64,000 nucleotides of DNA from Xestospongia bergquistia (lineage: Eukaryota; Porifera; Demospongiae; Haplosclerida; Petrosiidae): contig OZ014413.1 in NCBI GenBank assembly GCA_963965975.1, forward strand, positions 5,342,001-5,406,000, read 5' to 3'. This document shows, piece by piece, positions 53,497-64,000 of the stretch (the stretch's first letter is position 1; each line of letters opens with the position of its first letter). The position numbers and the translations under genes are program-made. The notes under the pieces were generated by a model. It had not been told where the DNA came from, ran no database searches, and saw nothing but the letters and a program-made list of their open reading frames with translations.

Positions 53497-54922
53497 ACCT
53501 ACACTGCAAAAATTTAGGTGGGCTAACATCACCACAAAGGTGGAATACTCACATCAATTTCATTTTCCACTATGGTGGTAATGATTGTGCTAACAAATGC
53601 ACTACATAAGTGATAGATAGTCACTATTAGGTGGTAATTATCAATGGAGGCATGACATGACTGCAGTTTACCTTTTTGTGCGTTCTTTTTCTAACCACTG
53701 ATAAACTGTGTGGATTGGCAAGCTAAGTGTTAGCATAATTATAGATAGGATAATACATAATTTAGACTTTCAGCTCTCACAGTAGTGTTGATGAAGTTTG
53801 ATATCTATAAAGCTTGAAAGTTGTAGGTAAATGAAGAATTCTGTTTGAGAGGATAATAATCAGTAGTAACAGTCAAAGAAGTTCAACATTATATTACTTT
53901 CACAGCTAGTTCACGAGTGCCATTACCATTGATAAATATCACTATTGTTTGTTTATATGTAATTGGTCATCATGTCAGAAAGGTGTAAGGCAATATTACA
54001 ATTTTGAATAATTTTTATCAATGAAATATAATGATTGTCAAATTAATTTTAATATATATATATATATGCAATAATCGTACTATAATTATAAAATAACTTG
54101 AAGAACTAAATATGAGTTTCTTAATAATATGTTTTGTTGTAATATACTTTGTCTACTTTATTCCCTGTTTCTTTAAAATATGTAACATCACAATGATGAT
54201 ATGGTTCTTTCCTCATATCAATGAGTGGGACATTAAGAATCCTGATACAAAGGAAAATACAAAATCATGATACAAAGAAAGGTTTAGGCAAGTATAAATA
54301 ACAATAATAATGGATCATAAGGTTTAGAAGTTATTACTTTAATATTCAATTATAATAATTATTGAGCACTATAATTAGAGCATCTTACCTTGCAACAAGA
54401 AACTGAATTAGATTTTTATGACAAACATAGATACATGTAGCTTCATTTTAATACCATATTATACTCTTTATTAAAAGAAAGTATACTATTTAATGCATCT
54501 AATGCTCGCTTGTAATATGCCTCATTCTGACAGTAATAACAAAATATTATATAATTAATTGGCAAAATAAATGAATAAACTAGTAGCAGTGGATTGTTAG
54601 TAAATGTACTCTTATATTGCACATTATTAACATTTAGTGATATTACTTAAATTTCAGGCCATAGACGCTCAATTATATCATCTCTATTATAGTAATTATT
54701 ATTATTTAGTATTGTTGTAATATTGGTAAAATTTGATTGTATTTTTGATTAACAACATTCTTAACTAATTAACACATTGATATTAATGGTAAAATACCAC
54801 CCTGATGAGTGGATAATCCCATCAGGGGCTTCAGGATCCACTTTATGAGGTGTGCTATTTGGGACAACTGATTTCCACTGTATTTAGTGGGTAGGTGCCA
54901 CAACTGTTTTTGCAGTGTAGGT
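53497..54922 (+). mobile_element. complete TIR-bearing non-autonomous DNA transposon
   Basis: Begins ACCTACACTGCAAAAA (53497-53512) and ends with the exact inverse TTTTTGCAGTGTAGGT (54907-54922), a 16-bp perfect TIR. 1.43 kb with no coding frame. It matches 5216-6319 along its first ~1085 bases. I could not find a convincing target-site duplication, so the superfamily is open. Confidence 0.8.
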
Positions 54923-56460
54923 ACTGATGTCAAATTTAAAAGTAACAATTCCTGCATCATTTCATAATGTTTTTGTAATAGCTGACTTTTTATGTCTAGC
55001 GATCATGTGACTTATTGTTATTTTATTTGTCATGTCAATTAATGTTAGGTCAAAAACAACTATACTAGTATATATAGCACTAAAGAGTTGAGATGCACAG
55101 ATTTCCTCCATTTGCATTTTACAAATTGACTATAAAAATATACTAATCTATTCACACAGTGTAATATTTAATTTGATGTCACAGTTTTCACATCATACTC
55201 ATGGAATGCATCTTAAAGTAATTTAAACAAATAATTGGACTACTATAAATTGATGCATTTGTCTGTATATTTTTATGGCACAGACCGTCATAGAGATCCA
55301 TTACAGATAACTGAGAAATATTTGATAGTTGTAATATTTATAATTACTTAGACATTGGTGATGCATTCATTATTTGAATAAGAATTCTTACCCAACATCA
55401 AAAACAGGTGTAATGATGAAAGCAAGTAATGTAATAGACTTGTGTCTTCATGAAATAGCTTTCATATACAGTTGTTGTATGTGAAATTGATGAGTTATTA
55501 TATGTTTATGGAGAGTACTACAAGCCAGTAAATACTTAACCATTTGTACATTTGTAGTTTAATCACATGTTTTAAGCATTGGTAGTTATAAAAGTAGATC
55601 ACCTGGAAGTTTATCATTTGGTGCTTCCTGTTGGGTGTCCTTCTCATCTGTATCTTTTGATGCTAACTGACTGAGTGATGTTTTATCTTTCTCTGTCAAT
55701 TGAAGAGTTAGTGAACTAATCACCTATAACCTCTAACTTCTTGTTTGGTATCGAGTTGTTCCTCAAGTTTTTGACTTAGAAGTGGATAACTAGGTTTAAG
55801 GAGATCTCGTATCTCTAATAATTGAGACCTCAGATCTACAATAGATAAAGCAAAGAGCTATGTGTGTCATTAATATACCTTTTATATTCTCTTTTAAATG
55901 TAAATTTATCTCCTCTTTCTCTCTTAATGTTTAGTTTTAAAGCAAGAGATGTTTTTATGTCTTGTAATGACTATAGCTACTTCTGTAATTCTGTAGAATA
56001 CAAAGCACATGTATATTAATATTAAGTTTAAACATAATAATTATATAAGGAGCACATAATAAGATAAGACAAAATGGAAGGAGCTTAAAATCCCATGCAG
56101 TTTATTAAATCCCAGGTATAGATATCTTGTGAATACTACTACATTTAATTTAATAACTTATTACAAAATTAATTTCAGAGCTATCTCTACCTAGTATCAC
56201 TTGGGAATCATATTTGTCATTTTAATCAATAATGCAAAGTTTCATGCTCTTTTCTCATTTTGTATTCCTGTTCATAATATCTGCTAAGTTCTTACCTTTC
56301 TGTGTAGATTTCAACTGACTAACTTCTAATAATATTGTTTTCTTTAATTTTGTGTCAAGAAATCTTGGATCCATAAAAATTTATATTAATGATAATTATA
56401 ATGTTAATTAAATTCTCTAAAGCTCCTTAGATGCATGTCATAAGATTTAATATTTTACTT
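54923..56460. other. no complete gene recognised
   Basis: AT-rich. 55610-55860 and 55870-56000 on the minus strand may contain small exons of the coiled-coil gene (the sequence around 55740-55800 recurs decayed near 63410-63480), but I cannot define boundaries. Confidence 0.35.
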
Positions 56461-56462
56461 AC

Positions 56463-56713
56463 CTTTCATCATCTCAATCAACCAACTAATTTCACTTTCT
56501 TCTCTCTCCATTAATTCCACATTTAGCAATTTAATTTTCATTTGTAATGCCTCAATCTCTTCCTGTTTGTCTACTAATACTTTATCAGTAGCTATAGAAT
56601 ATAACCATATATGGTATGTATTAGTAACAATACTATAGCTCACTCTGGCTAACTTCTCTATCTCTAACGTCTTTGCTTTACACATTTTCTCTGATAGTTT
56701 CAGCCTCTCTGCT
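56463..56713 (-). CDS. coiled-coil protein exons (partial gene)
   Basis: Two minus-strand exons join in phase: about 56651-56713 (ERLKLSEKMCKAKTLEIEKL, ending AGAG|TGAGCT) and about 56463-56594 (acceptor TTCTATAG; TDKVLVDKQEEIEALQMKIK, LLNVELMEREESEISWLIEM, ending before GTAAGT). The heptad pattern and high Glu/Lys/Leu content indicate a coiled coil. The remainder of the gene is not recognised. A decayed paralogue lies at 63330-63860. Confidence 0.5.
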
Positions 56714-56888
56714 TATAATAGGTACATACAATATATTTATTATTATACATGTACTTGATAAAGTGACAGTTGATGATTGACTGTGTGGTTCTTCTCTCTC
56801 CATACTGAGTACTAGTAATATTACATAAACACTTATAATACAATGCTGATTATCATTAGCTATCAATTGTAAGGCAATTAATTGCATT

Positions 56889-57014
56889 GAGTTTATAATA
56901 TATTAAGATGACTTAAAAACAAAATAGTAGCTATATCTATCTATCTATCTATCTATCTATATATATAAGCTATAGTAGTCTGTTTTCAAGTCATCTTAAT
57001 ATTATTATAAACTC
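56889..57014. mobile_element. 126-bp palindromic MITE-like element with TATC repeat in the loop
   Basis: Left arm GAGTTTATAATATATTAAGA... (56889-56935) pairs imperfectly with the right arm ending ...TTATTATAAACTC (to 57014): both arms contain TTAAGATGACTT and AAAACA-TAGTAGCTATA. The loop is a (TATC)n/(TA)n microsatellite at 56936-56967. Confidence 0.7.
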
Positions 57015-57466
57015 TGTGTGAACATTGAAAGAACAATTTTGTCATTTTAACTGCATGAGTTCTTTGTTACCATGGTTTCATCAGTATGATGTAAGGTCAA
57101 CTCTAAGTTGCTACAAGGCCAAACTAGTGTAACTCAATATTCATAAAGCCATGAAACTAGTTGCATCTATAACCACATTGCGTTTACACCCACTTCGCTT
57201 TAGTATTAAAATCATGGCTTCAATTGAAGTTATAAGTAGATACTACTTCAGCTGTATCAACCCAATTAGTTAAGTTGGAATAGTATCTATCTCTTACTCA
57301 TAGCTAACACAAGTTTTCTGATTACTCATAAGATGGTATTCAGCAAAGCAGGAACAAAGATAGGAATCTTCTGTATTAATACAATTCTGATTAATACCAA
57401 GAATACATTTATCCACATCTTGCAAAATATTATAAACATACTATAGAAGAAGTGATGGTGTCAATA

Positions 57467-57600
57467 ATCTAATCATCACAATGATGATTGTCAGAGTTAA
57501 TGATATAGCCAGTATTGCATGAGTAGTAGCAACTACAAATTGTATTATGACAAGGATACTCACATCCTCCATTATTGTTGATACACTTATTAATTTTCTA
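57467..57600 (-). CDS. EGF-like domain exon
   Basis: In one minus-strand frame: CINNNGGCEYPCHNTICSCY followed by YSCNTGYIINSD and HHC, with six Cys in EGF spacing and the 'CxxNNGGCxxxC' start of EGF modules. It is short and ends in a stop (TAG near 57467) rather than a donor, so it may be the end of a gene or a decayed exon. Confidence 0.5.
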
Positions 57601-57694
57601 TTACAAATGCAATAATAATACTTTAATACAAAAACATTCCAAAAAGACATCATTAACATTTGTTTATATCCAATTAAGGAATTCTTAATTTATT

Positions 57695-57850
57695 GATATG
57701 TCTTGCCTACACAATGAAGACCAGCTATTTAACTGTTTCCACAGTATATTTTGTCATCATAAGATCTTGCACATGACAATAATGACTGTTCAGAACCAGA
57801 ACAATACAATATTTTATACAAATGTGGACGAGGACTGTTTGTAATTCCAA
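57695..57850 (-). CDS. SRCR-like domain exon fragment
   Basis: Minus-strand frame NSPRPHLYKILYCSGSEQSL then LSCARSYDDKIYCGN resembles the second half of a scavenger receptor cysteine-rich domain ('CxGSExxLLxC'). It lies just upstream, in gene order, of the EGF exon. SRCR/EGF receptors are abundant in sponges. Confidence 0.45.
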
Positions 57851-58017
57851 AATAATCATAATAATAGTATTGAGATTATTCATTTAATGAAGGGTACAAG
57901 AGTATAACATCTGACATCATTATTAGAACAATTGCTATATACAGTTGCAAAAGCTAATAAAACAAAAATAAATCTTAGTTAAAATAAGTTCATAAAATAA
58001 CATTAGCAAATTCATGT

Positions 58018-58140
58018 ATGCAAAATGTAGAGGCATTATCATATGGGTCACAGCTTTGTCCTCCATATGATGTGCTAAACAAACAGTCACAAATGTTACT
58101 CCCATTACCAGAACAACTCAGCTCAAACAGACCAATAGAC
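58018..58140 (-). CDS. SRCR-like domain exon fragment
   Basis: Minus-strand frame GLFELSCSGNGSNICDCLFS then YGGQSCDPYDNASTFCI has the 'LxCxG' and 'ADxxC'-type Cys pattern of SRCR domains. Same strand and order as the next SRCR fragment and EGF exon. Confidence 0.4.
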
Positions 58141-58972
58141 CCACTCATAGTTAAGAAAAAAATTATGTTGCTATTGAACCTAAAGTGGAATTAAAATTAT
58201 AATGTGCACATAAATGCATCACACTATATGGTGAATATCCCAGATGAGAACAGACTACACTAGCTTCTTGTTGCTACATGACATAATATATGCTTTTAAA
58301 CGTGCATATTGGTTCAATAAATGTTCTAAAGAGATGAGAAGATCTACCACCAAAGTTTATCACTACTTGATTACCAGTTTATATCAATACATTACACAGA
58401 AAGCAAAAACAACAAATTGACAAATGAGCTATTGTACATTCATATTATAGTGATAATTTCAAAACCAAATGCTTTGTCTTGTAATGTAATGATTATAAAA
58501 GCATCTTGTCATAGCATGAATGAACCACACATATATGTAACAATTGAATGTTTAATAGTACATATAAATAATGTTCACCTTAGAGCTTACCTTATACGAC
58601 TAGGTTTATTATGGCATTATTATGGTTGGAGAATTACGCAAAGAACATTGTATACAAAATAAGAAAGAATGTCTATGTTAAATATTCTTAATATTTGCAG
58701 CTTTTCTATACTTTGAATTCTTAGTAACACTTAATGAGTTATTGAATTTATGTTAAATACAAACATTCTTCCTGCAATAGAACCAAGATTGTCATGAAAA
58801 TACAATGTGATACAACAATGTCAGTTTTAGCATTCTTTCCTATGTTAAATATTGTAAGTCCTGCAGAATTGAAGACTGCTTTGAGTACTGAAGAATTATA
58901 GAAATTTGTAACACACACATAATAAAGGAGGATACATAATAAAAATTGCATGAAAAATAGAATTTGTAATTA

Positions 58973-59418
58973 TTATATTGGTTTGTATAGCAGTGTTTTG
59001 GGTGAATCTTCATGCATTAACACTCCACTATCACCAACATAGTTATTTTCTACGGTGCTGCTTTTCAATGCCTTGGAAGTAGTGTCCAAAGTACGATTAG
59101 GTAAGTTGACTGCTACAATAGTGAACTCATAGTAATGGGATATACTCATATTTCTCATAACAAGATGACTGATCTCAGTGCACAACAATACAGCAAGCAA
59201 CAGAGAAGAGAATTGTAGATTTGATAATGTCAAGCTATTTTAATATATCCTTCATGAATTGGTAATAACTTGGTCATTAGCAGCATCAAAGGTTTTGTAA
59301 ATAGTAAATTGTTGTCAACAACTTGAGATACTGTACTAGAAGAGGATCCTAGAGTTGACATAGGGTGGATAGCTTCAGTAGTGAAAGAAGGAATTGAATC
59401 AAAATTAATTGGATCCAT
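58973..59418 (-). CDS. receptor-type exon pair, FN3-like (low confidence)
   Basis: 59230-59418 reads FDSIPSFTTEAIHPMSTLGS; 58973-59233 begins with a hydrophobic stretch (LQFSSLLLAVLLCTEI) and contains HYYEFTIVAVNLPN, the 'YEFTVVAVN' strand of fibronectin type III domains. It could also be a signal peptide plus a short extracellular domain. Position upstream of the SRCR and EGF exons on the same strand suggests one receptor gene or its remains. Confidence 0.35.
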
Positions 59419-59439
59419 CTCACACTAAGCACTGAGTTA

Positions 59440-61050
59440 TACTAGTCAATATATTAATTTTTACATCCTCACCCCAAGAATAACTACACAGTACAAAAGT
59501 CCCTTTTCTCACCAATTTACCAAGACATTACTCAAAAATGGAACCTGGACTTTGATTTTATTTCCAAGAGAAAAAGGTGATATTGTTATTCTTTCAGTTT
59601 TCTTATAATATTTATAGCATTAAAAATGTAAAAATAATGATATAAGAGCCATATATAATATATCACCTTTAATTCTTCCAGCAATAAATTATAAAGAAGT
59701 CCATCCTACACACATAAATACACTTATAAAACTTAATTTATAACTATATATATATTATTGTATTTATTTAACACTTATATATTATTATAATTATTATATT
59801 ATATAATAATAATAATATATTATATTATTAGTTATAAGTATATATATATCTATTCATTTTAATACTTTTATTATTATTATTTATTTATAAATATATAGCT
59901 CTTCTTCAAATTCACTCTCATACTTATTCTTCCTATCTTAAGAAAGCAGACTAAAGATAACAATAAAACGTCTAAGTGAACACTATCTTAAGAAGATGGT
60001 ATATATAACATTATTTGGTGAGGGAGGAGCAAAGCTGAAATATATCTCTTATAACGTATACAATATACATCAAAACTTAAATGTGTACTGTGTATATAGA
60101 AACACATACACTTGTAGTATTTCACCATATCATTTGTGACTCCATTAGTGTATAAAACACAGTAAAATAAACGTTTTTTATAGGTACAAGTAGAAAATCA
60201 TATTAAAACCGATCTCTGCATATTTCATAGTGAAATTAAGATAATCACTCTTAGTTTACATTATCATGTGTCAAGATTACACATTTCAGTTCTCCAGTAG
60301 TACCAGACTATAATATTCAATAATATATAGAATAATCTCTAATAATTGTATGCTGTTTAACTAATTGTACAACAAGTAGATACACATTCGATTCATTTGG
60401 TTTCTAAACTGATATTTATGTTCTATTATTTTTATCAGTCATATAAATACTGAGTTTTAAGAACTCATCCCACTATAGTATATATAACAAAGTAAATGAA
60501 CAGTTAAAGAATGATATCATACTGATGTCATAGGCATTAGGATAGCGCTCAGTAAGTTTACCATTGTACTTAACTATAGCTTGAAGATAAGTGAGCTGAT
60601 CAAGATACTACAGAGAACAAATAATCAAGTCTGTAATGTCAATGTTTTTGGAAATAGAACTTGAAGGTTTGTAGTTGAACATTATAATTTACTACAACAA
60701 TATTAGCTTTGCTAGTGTGTACAAGATACTGACATGTTTTGGAAAGATTGATATAAAAAATCCCAAATGATATATCACTATGTGGTAAATATATATATGC
60801 AATATTTAATGCTATATGTCTTATCCAGTCTGCAATACACCATATTTCTGAAGAGTTGTATCTTACTATGACAACACTATGATATTGTAAGTTATACAAA
60901 CAAAATATTGAAAAATTAATGTAGAAACATAACGTCAATGTAATATTAATAAACCAAGAAATAGAATATGTTTGAATATACCAGCAGACATCATTAAATT
61001 AGATTTTAAACACATCTAGAAATAATTTAGCTGCTCTAATACAGAGATTA
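59440..61050. other. no gene recognised
   Basis: Very AT-rich, with self-complementary TA/AT runs at about 59740-59890. The minus-strand ORF at 60639-60938 has no recognisable motif. Confidence 0.4.
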
Positions 61051-61059
61051 TAATACTGA

Positions 61060-61250
61060 GAGTATGTGGTCTTATTCCAATTGTCCCATCTTTAGTACAA
61101 AGAGCAGCAAGGTCAGGATACTCATCTTGCTTTTTACAGAAGCATCATAATATAGGCTACAGCTTTGTCTTACATAAGATGTACTATATGAACAGTCCCA
61201 CATCTAACTAATGTATACCTGGACAAACAAGCATCATCATGACAGTTACA
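61060..61250 (-). pseudogene. decayed SRCR-like exon
   Basis: Minus-strand frames read CGTVHIVHLM and, shifted, CDCSYSTSYVRQSCSLYYDA-like sequence, then EYPDLAALCTKDGTIGI. It resembles the SRCR exon at 58018-58140 but frames are broken. Confidence 0.35.
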
Positions 61251-63329
61251 ATTGTATAATATGGAGTTGCTATGTGAACAGTTGACAAGATGTTGCTCAG
61301 TACCAACCTGAGGGTTAGTAGCAAATGTCTTCCTAGCATGAAAGAACATTACATACTAATAACTGAGGTACCCGCTCCTTATTAGAGAAGGTCCAATTGT
61401 AACGTGAGTTATCTGCTCCTTATGAGATATCTAATTGAAGGCTCCCTTCCTAGTATATATGGCAGTAAAAATACATACTAAGAGAAAATTTATGTGGAAA
61501 AGGAGATCACGTGATTGTATTGACCCTTTGATACCGTTGAAGCGTGCCTTGTGCTAGTTAGTTCTCGCCGTAAATAAGGAAAGCCTTGCATATAATCTCT
61601 TTCTGGACTCTTTAAGATCTTCCTAGAGTTGTTACCTCTCTGTCATTGACGTGACACGGTTACCAAGTCTGTCTGAATCAGGATATAATTTTCAGGCAAT
61701 AATTGCATAGCACCAGCTGTCATTTCAGGTGAGTCTGTGTTACCAATAGTGACTTTGTCTACTCTTTACCAGAGTGTATTTACTTGTTAAAAGTGATATA
61801 AAGGTATAAAAAGAAGCTTGACCCATGAAGATCATCATAATAAGTGTACTATTCCTGATATGTTTGGTCATTTGGTACCTTTGTGGTCTTTAATTGGTCG
61901 TTGAAGAACAATTTTTATGCCCCTCCCATCCCAATCTAAAACACTATCCATTGTTATAATGAACCACATTTTGTTGTGAATATAATAGTTGATAATTACA
62001 TGAGTGTAGTTGTGTATGTTCTGTTAACATCTTGTTTTATTGTAACATTGATAGTCTCTTGTCAACAGGTATGACTTGGAAAGTATGACATTCCTTCTAC
62101 CAGAAATCAAATTCAAATACAGTTCAACACAATGTTTCATCAAAAGTCTCAACACATCTTGAATTATTGGTGAATATTCCAGTTTTAACTTTTATCAACT
62201 GGAAAAAAGACTAAAAGCTACATCAGTCATTTCTCAAGGTATATTTAATAATAATTCATTATTATTTAGTTTAATGTAACATACATGTATATAACATAAG
62301 GTGGATCAAACTTTATATATGAGAAATATTTTTAAAATATAATTTTTAAAGTACAGGTTAATACAGTAAATGTTATTGTACATTCCAAAAAGTTTGCATT
62401 GACTTTTGATATAAGTCATAAAGGTAGCAAGCTTAATTTTTTGATCAGTATTAAGTATAACATTAGCAAATGTAGACCTAATAGTACATTATGTGAGTGA
62501 GAACCAAAGCACTGTGTCAGAAGTCTAGATGATGGAATTCATTTTTTATATAATTACCTATGACAATGGTTGTTTATCATAGTATTATCTACAACTTGGA
62601 ACATTTTTTCAGTTCTGGATTATATTTCAGCAATTTTAATAGTTACAAGTTGTTAGGCAAAATGATACATAACTATATTTTGATATTCCAATAAACATGC
62701 TTACATTAAGAACTCATCGGTAAAGATAAGTTGAAATGTTCTTTACCCCTCTACTCAGTGTACACAGCTTAAATGATTTTATAGGAGAAGTATAAAGCTT
62801 ATCAGTATAAACTATAATGCTCTAACACAACAGAGCATCAAGCTTCTTTGGAACTAATTATTTCTGTGTTCATAGCATACTCATAAAGGTAGACAGTACA
62901 ACATTTTCATCACTTCAACATCTAGAAGAAAATTCATTCCGCTAACCAAACGGTTCAAGTCATTATCTTGATGATGGCATTATTTGTTATTGATAATTAT
63001 AAGTACATTCATGTACTATTGTAGATCAGAAAATGTTCACGTTACAAAATTTTCACGTAAAAAATAAACATGTTGGAAAGATTTTGAACAAAATTGGTGA
63101 GTATGAATATTTCTTAACCCTTATATTTTGCCACAAGCAACACATTGAACACTATTGAAGAGTATGGATTTTATTAGGAAAAAATGTAATCCTGCATTAA
63201 CACTATGATCACTAATGTTTTTGCCCTATGTGTCCAATTTAAAATCTTCACAAAGCAACTTGACTCAATATAAAGATTGATTACGTACCTAATTTATGAC
63301 CAACTAACTTACTCCCATATTTAAAACCT
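61251..63329. other. no gene recognised; possible promoter-proximal exon
   Basis: 61500-61730 is less AT-rich than its surroundings and ends in a strong donor (TTTCAG|GTGAGT near 61730), consistent with a 5' non-coding first exon on the plus strand. No coding exon follows that I can support. Confidence 0.25.
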
Positions 63330-63860
63330 ATTTTAATTAGTGATGTTTTGTGTTTCTTGATCTGATGAACTTTTCCCTGAAGTAACATCCATTTGGTCAT
63401 CTGGTTATTGAGGTAGTTGTCATATGATGGTAACTCTTGTTGGGTAGCAAGTACTCCTCAAGCATTTGACTAAAAATGTGGATCATCACTTTAATCTGAT
63501 AACATAACTGTACCATATGAGACTATAGATGTAAACAGATTATCAGATATAATAAGAATTTCTAGTAATTTTTACCTTTCATGGGTTTAATTAATTTATT
63601 AATCTTTTATTTCCTCCAATGATTATAAAATTAGCAATATTATCTATTCTTGCAGCATCTCAATCTCTTCCTGTCTGCCAATATGGTATTAGTAACTATA
63701 GACTATAACTATATATGGCATGTATAACTAACAATTATATGCCTAGCCTTTTTAGATTGTCTGGTTAAGATGACTATCTCTAAGGTCTTTGCCTTCTTGG
63801 GGTTAGAGTCAATCTCCAACTTCCTTCTCATTGAATAATGTCCAATGAGACTAATTCATT
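63330..63860 (-). pseudogene. decayed paralogue of the coiled-coil exons
   Basis: KKAKTLEIVILTR (about 63770) corresponds to CKAKTLEIEKLAR at 56680, and RQEEIEMLQE followed by a stop (about 63660) corresponds to KQEEIEALQMKI. 63410-63480 also matches 55740-55800 at the DNA level. Stops show it is dead. Confidence 0.4.
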
Positions 63861-64000
63861 GCAAGTATCTGCAAACAAAATGAATTTTTTTAATAAAAGA
63901 TAAAATTAAATTTGACCTATGACCCTAATACACTCGTTTCATTCGCTGTGCTTTGCAATGACCCCATTTCTATATTATTTTCAAGTGATACTTCCATCAT

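Noticed and set aside
53490..54930. Target-site duplication for the TIR element (GGTA at both ends)
   Set aside because: Only four bases match (53493-53496 region and 54920-54923), overlapping the TIR; not convincing.
59740..59890. Possible palindromic transposon in AT-rich DNA
   Set aside because: Self-complementarity arises from simple TA/AT runs; no defined ends.

Overview
This is a eukaryotic, almost certainly metazoan, AT-rich window. Short exons bounded by GT/AG sites, animal-type exons (SLC15-like transporter, SRCR, EGF and SAM domains) and many animal transposon families point to a sponge such as a demosponge; the species is an inference from gene flavour, not something read directly. 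There are no rRNA or tRNA genes, CRISPR arrays or operons that I can see. Most of the window is layered mobile-element debris with a few host-type exons between the layers.

Layout. 0-6.6 kb: end of an unknown ORF, a TATA-like promoter, a decayed SLC15/POT peptide-transporter pseudogene (minus), a decayed hAT (DUF4371) transposase (plus), a truncated copy of a TIR-bearing repeat, and a PGAM5-like exon. 6.6-13.4 kb: two relics of one uncharacterised transposase family and a CACTA-type Tnp2 relic, all minus. 13.4-19.1 kb: a nearly complete tyrosine-recombinase retrotransposon (Ngaro-like) with Gag, RT, RNase H and recombinase, and textbook split direct repeats (A1...B1-A2-B2). 19.2-22.0 kb: a multi-exon DUF7869-type transposase relic (minus). 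22.0-24.1 kb: an endogenous viral element, minus strand, with a jelly-roll-like capsid ORF and a CRESS-DNA-virus-type Rep (HUH endonuclease plus SF3 helicase), both uninterrupted, overlapping by more than 1.1 kb, with a TATA box and a genomic poly(A) tail 11 bases after a polyadenylation signal. This is the most striking object here.

24.4-34.2 kb: multi-exon gene relics on the plus strand, including two SAMD3-like copies, one split by a defective Ty3/gypsy element (28370-31318, both LTRs, 5-bp target duplication). 35.1-36.2 kb: the 5' LTR and Gag of a second Ty3/gypsy element. 36.2-46.6 kb: three copies of an unclassified multi-exon repeat (called R here), which carries exons resembling the N-terminal domain of TDP-43, contains a 460-bp tandem exon duplication, and is invaded by a Tc1/mariner-superfamily element. 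46.6-53.5 kb: mostly non-coding AT-rich DNA with a second partial SLC15-like copy and a third relic of the transposase family. 53.5-54.9 kb: the complete partner of the TIR-bearing repeat. 55-64 kb: low-coding DNA with scattered minus-strand exons of a coiled-coil protein and of an SRCR/EGF/FN3-type receptor, plus their decayed duplicates.

How the parts relate: the main story is nested insertion. The Ngaro-like element lies directly upstream of the CACTA relic, the viral element at the 5' side of the DUF7869 transposase relic, the gypsy element inside a SAMD3-like exon, and the Tc element inside repeat R. The uninterrupted viral ORFs and Ngaro ORFs contrast with their broken neighbours and look like the youngest or best-preserved layers.
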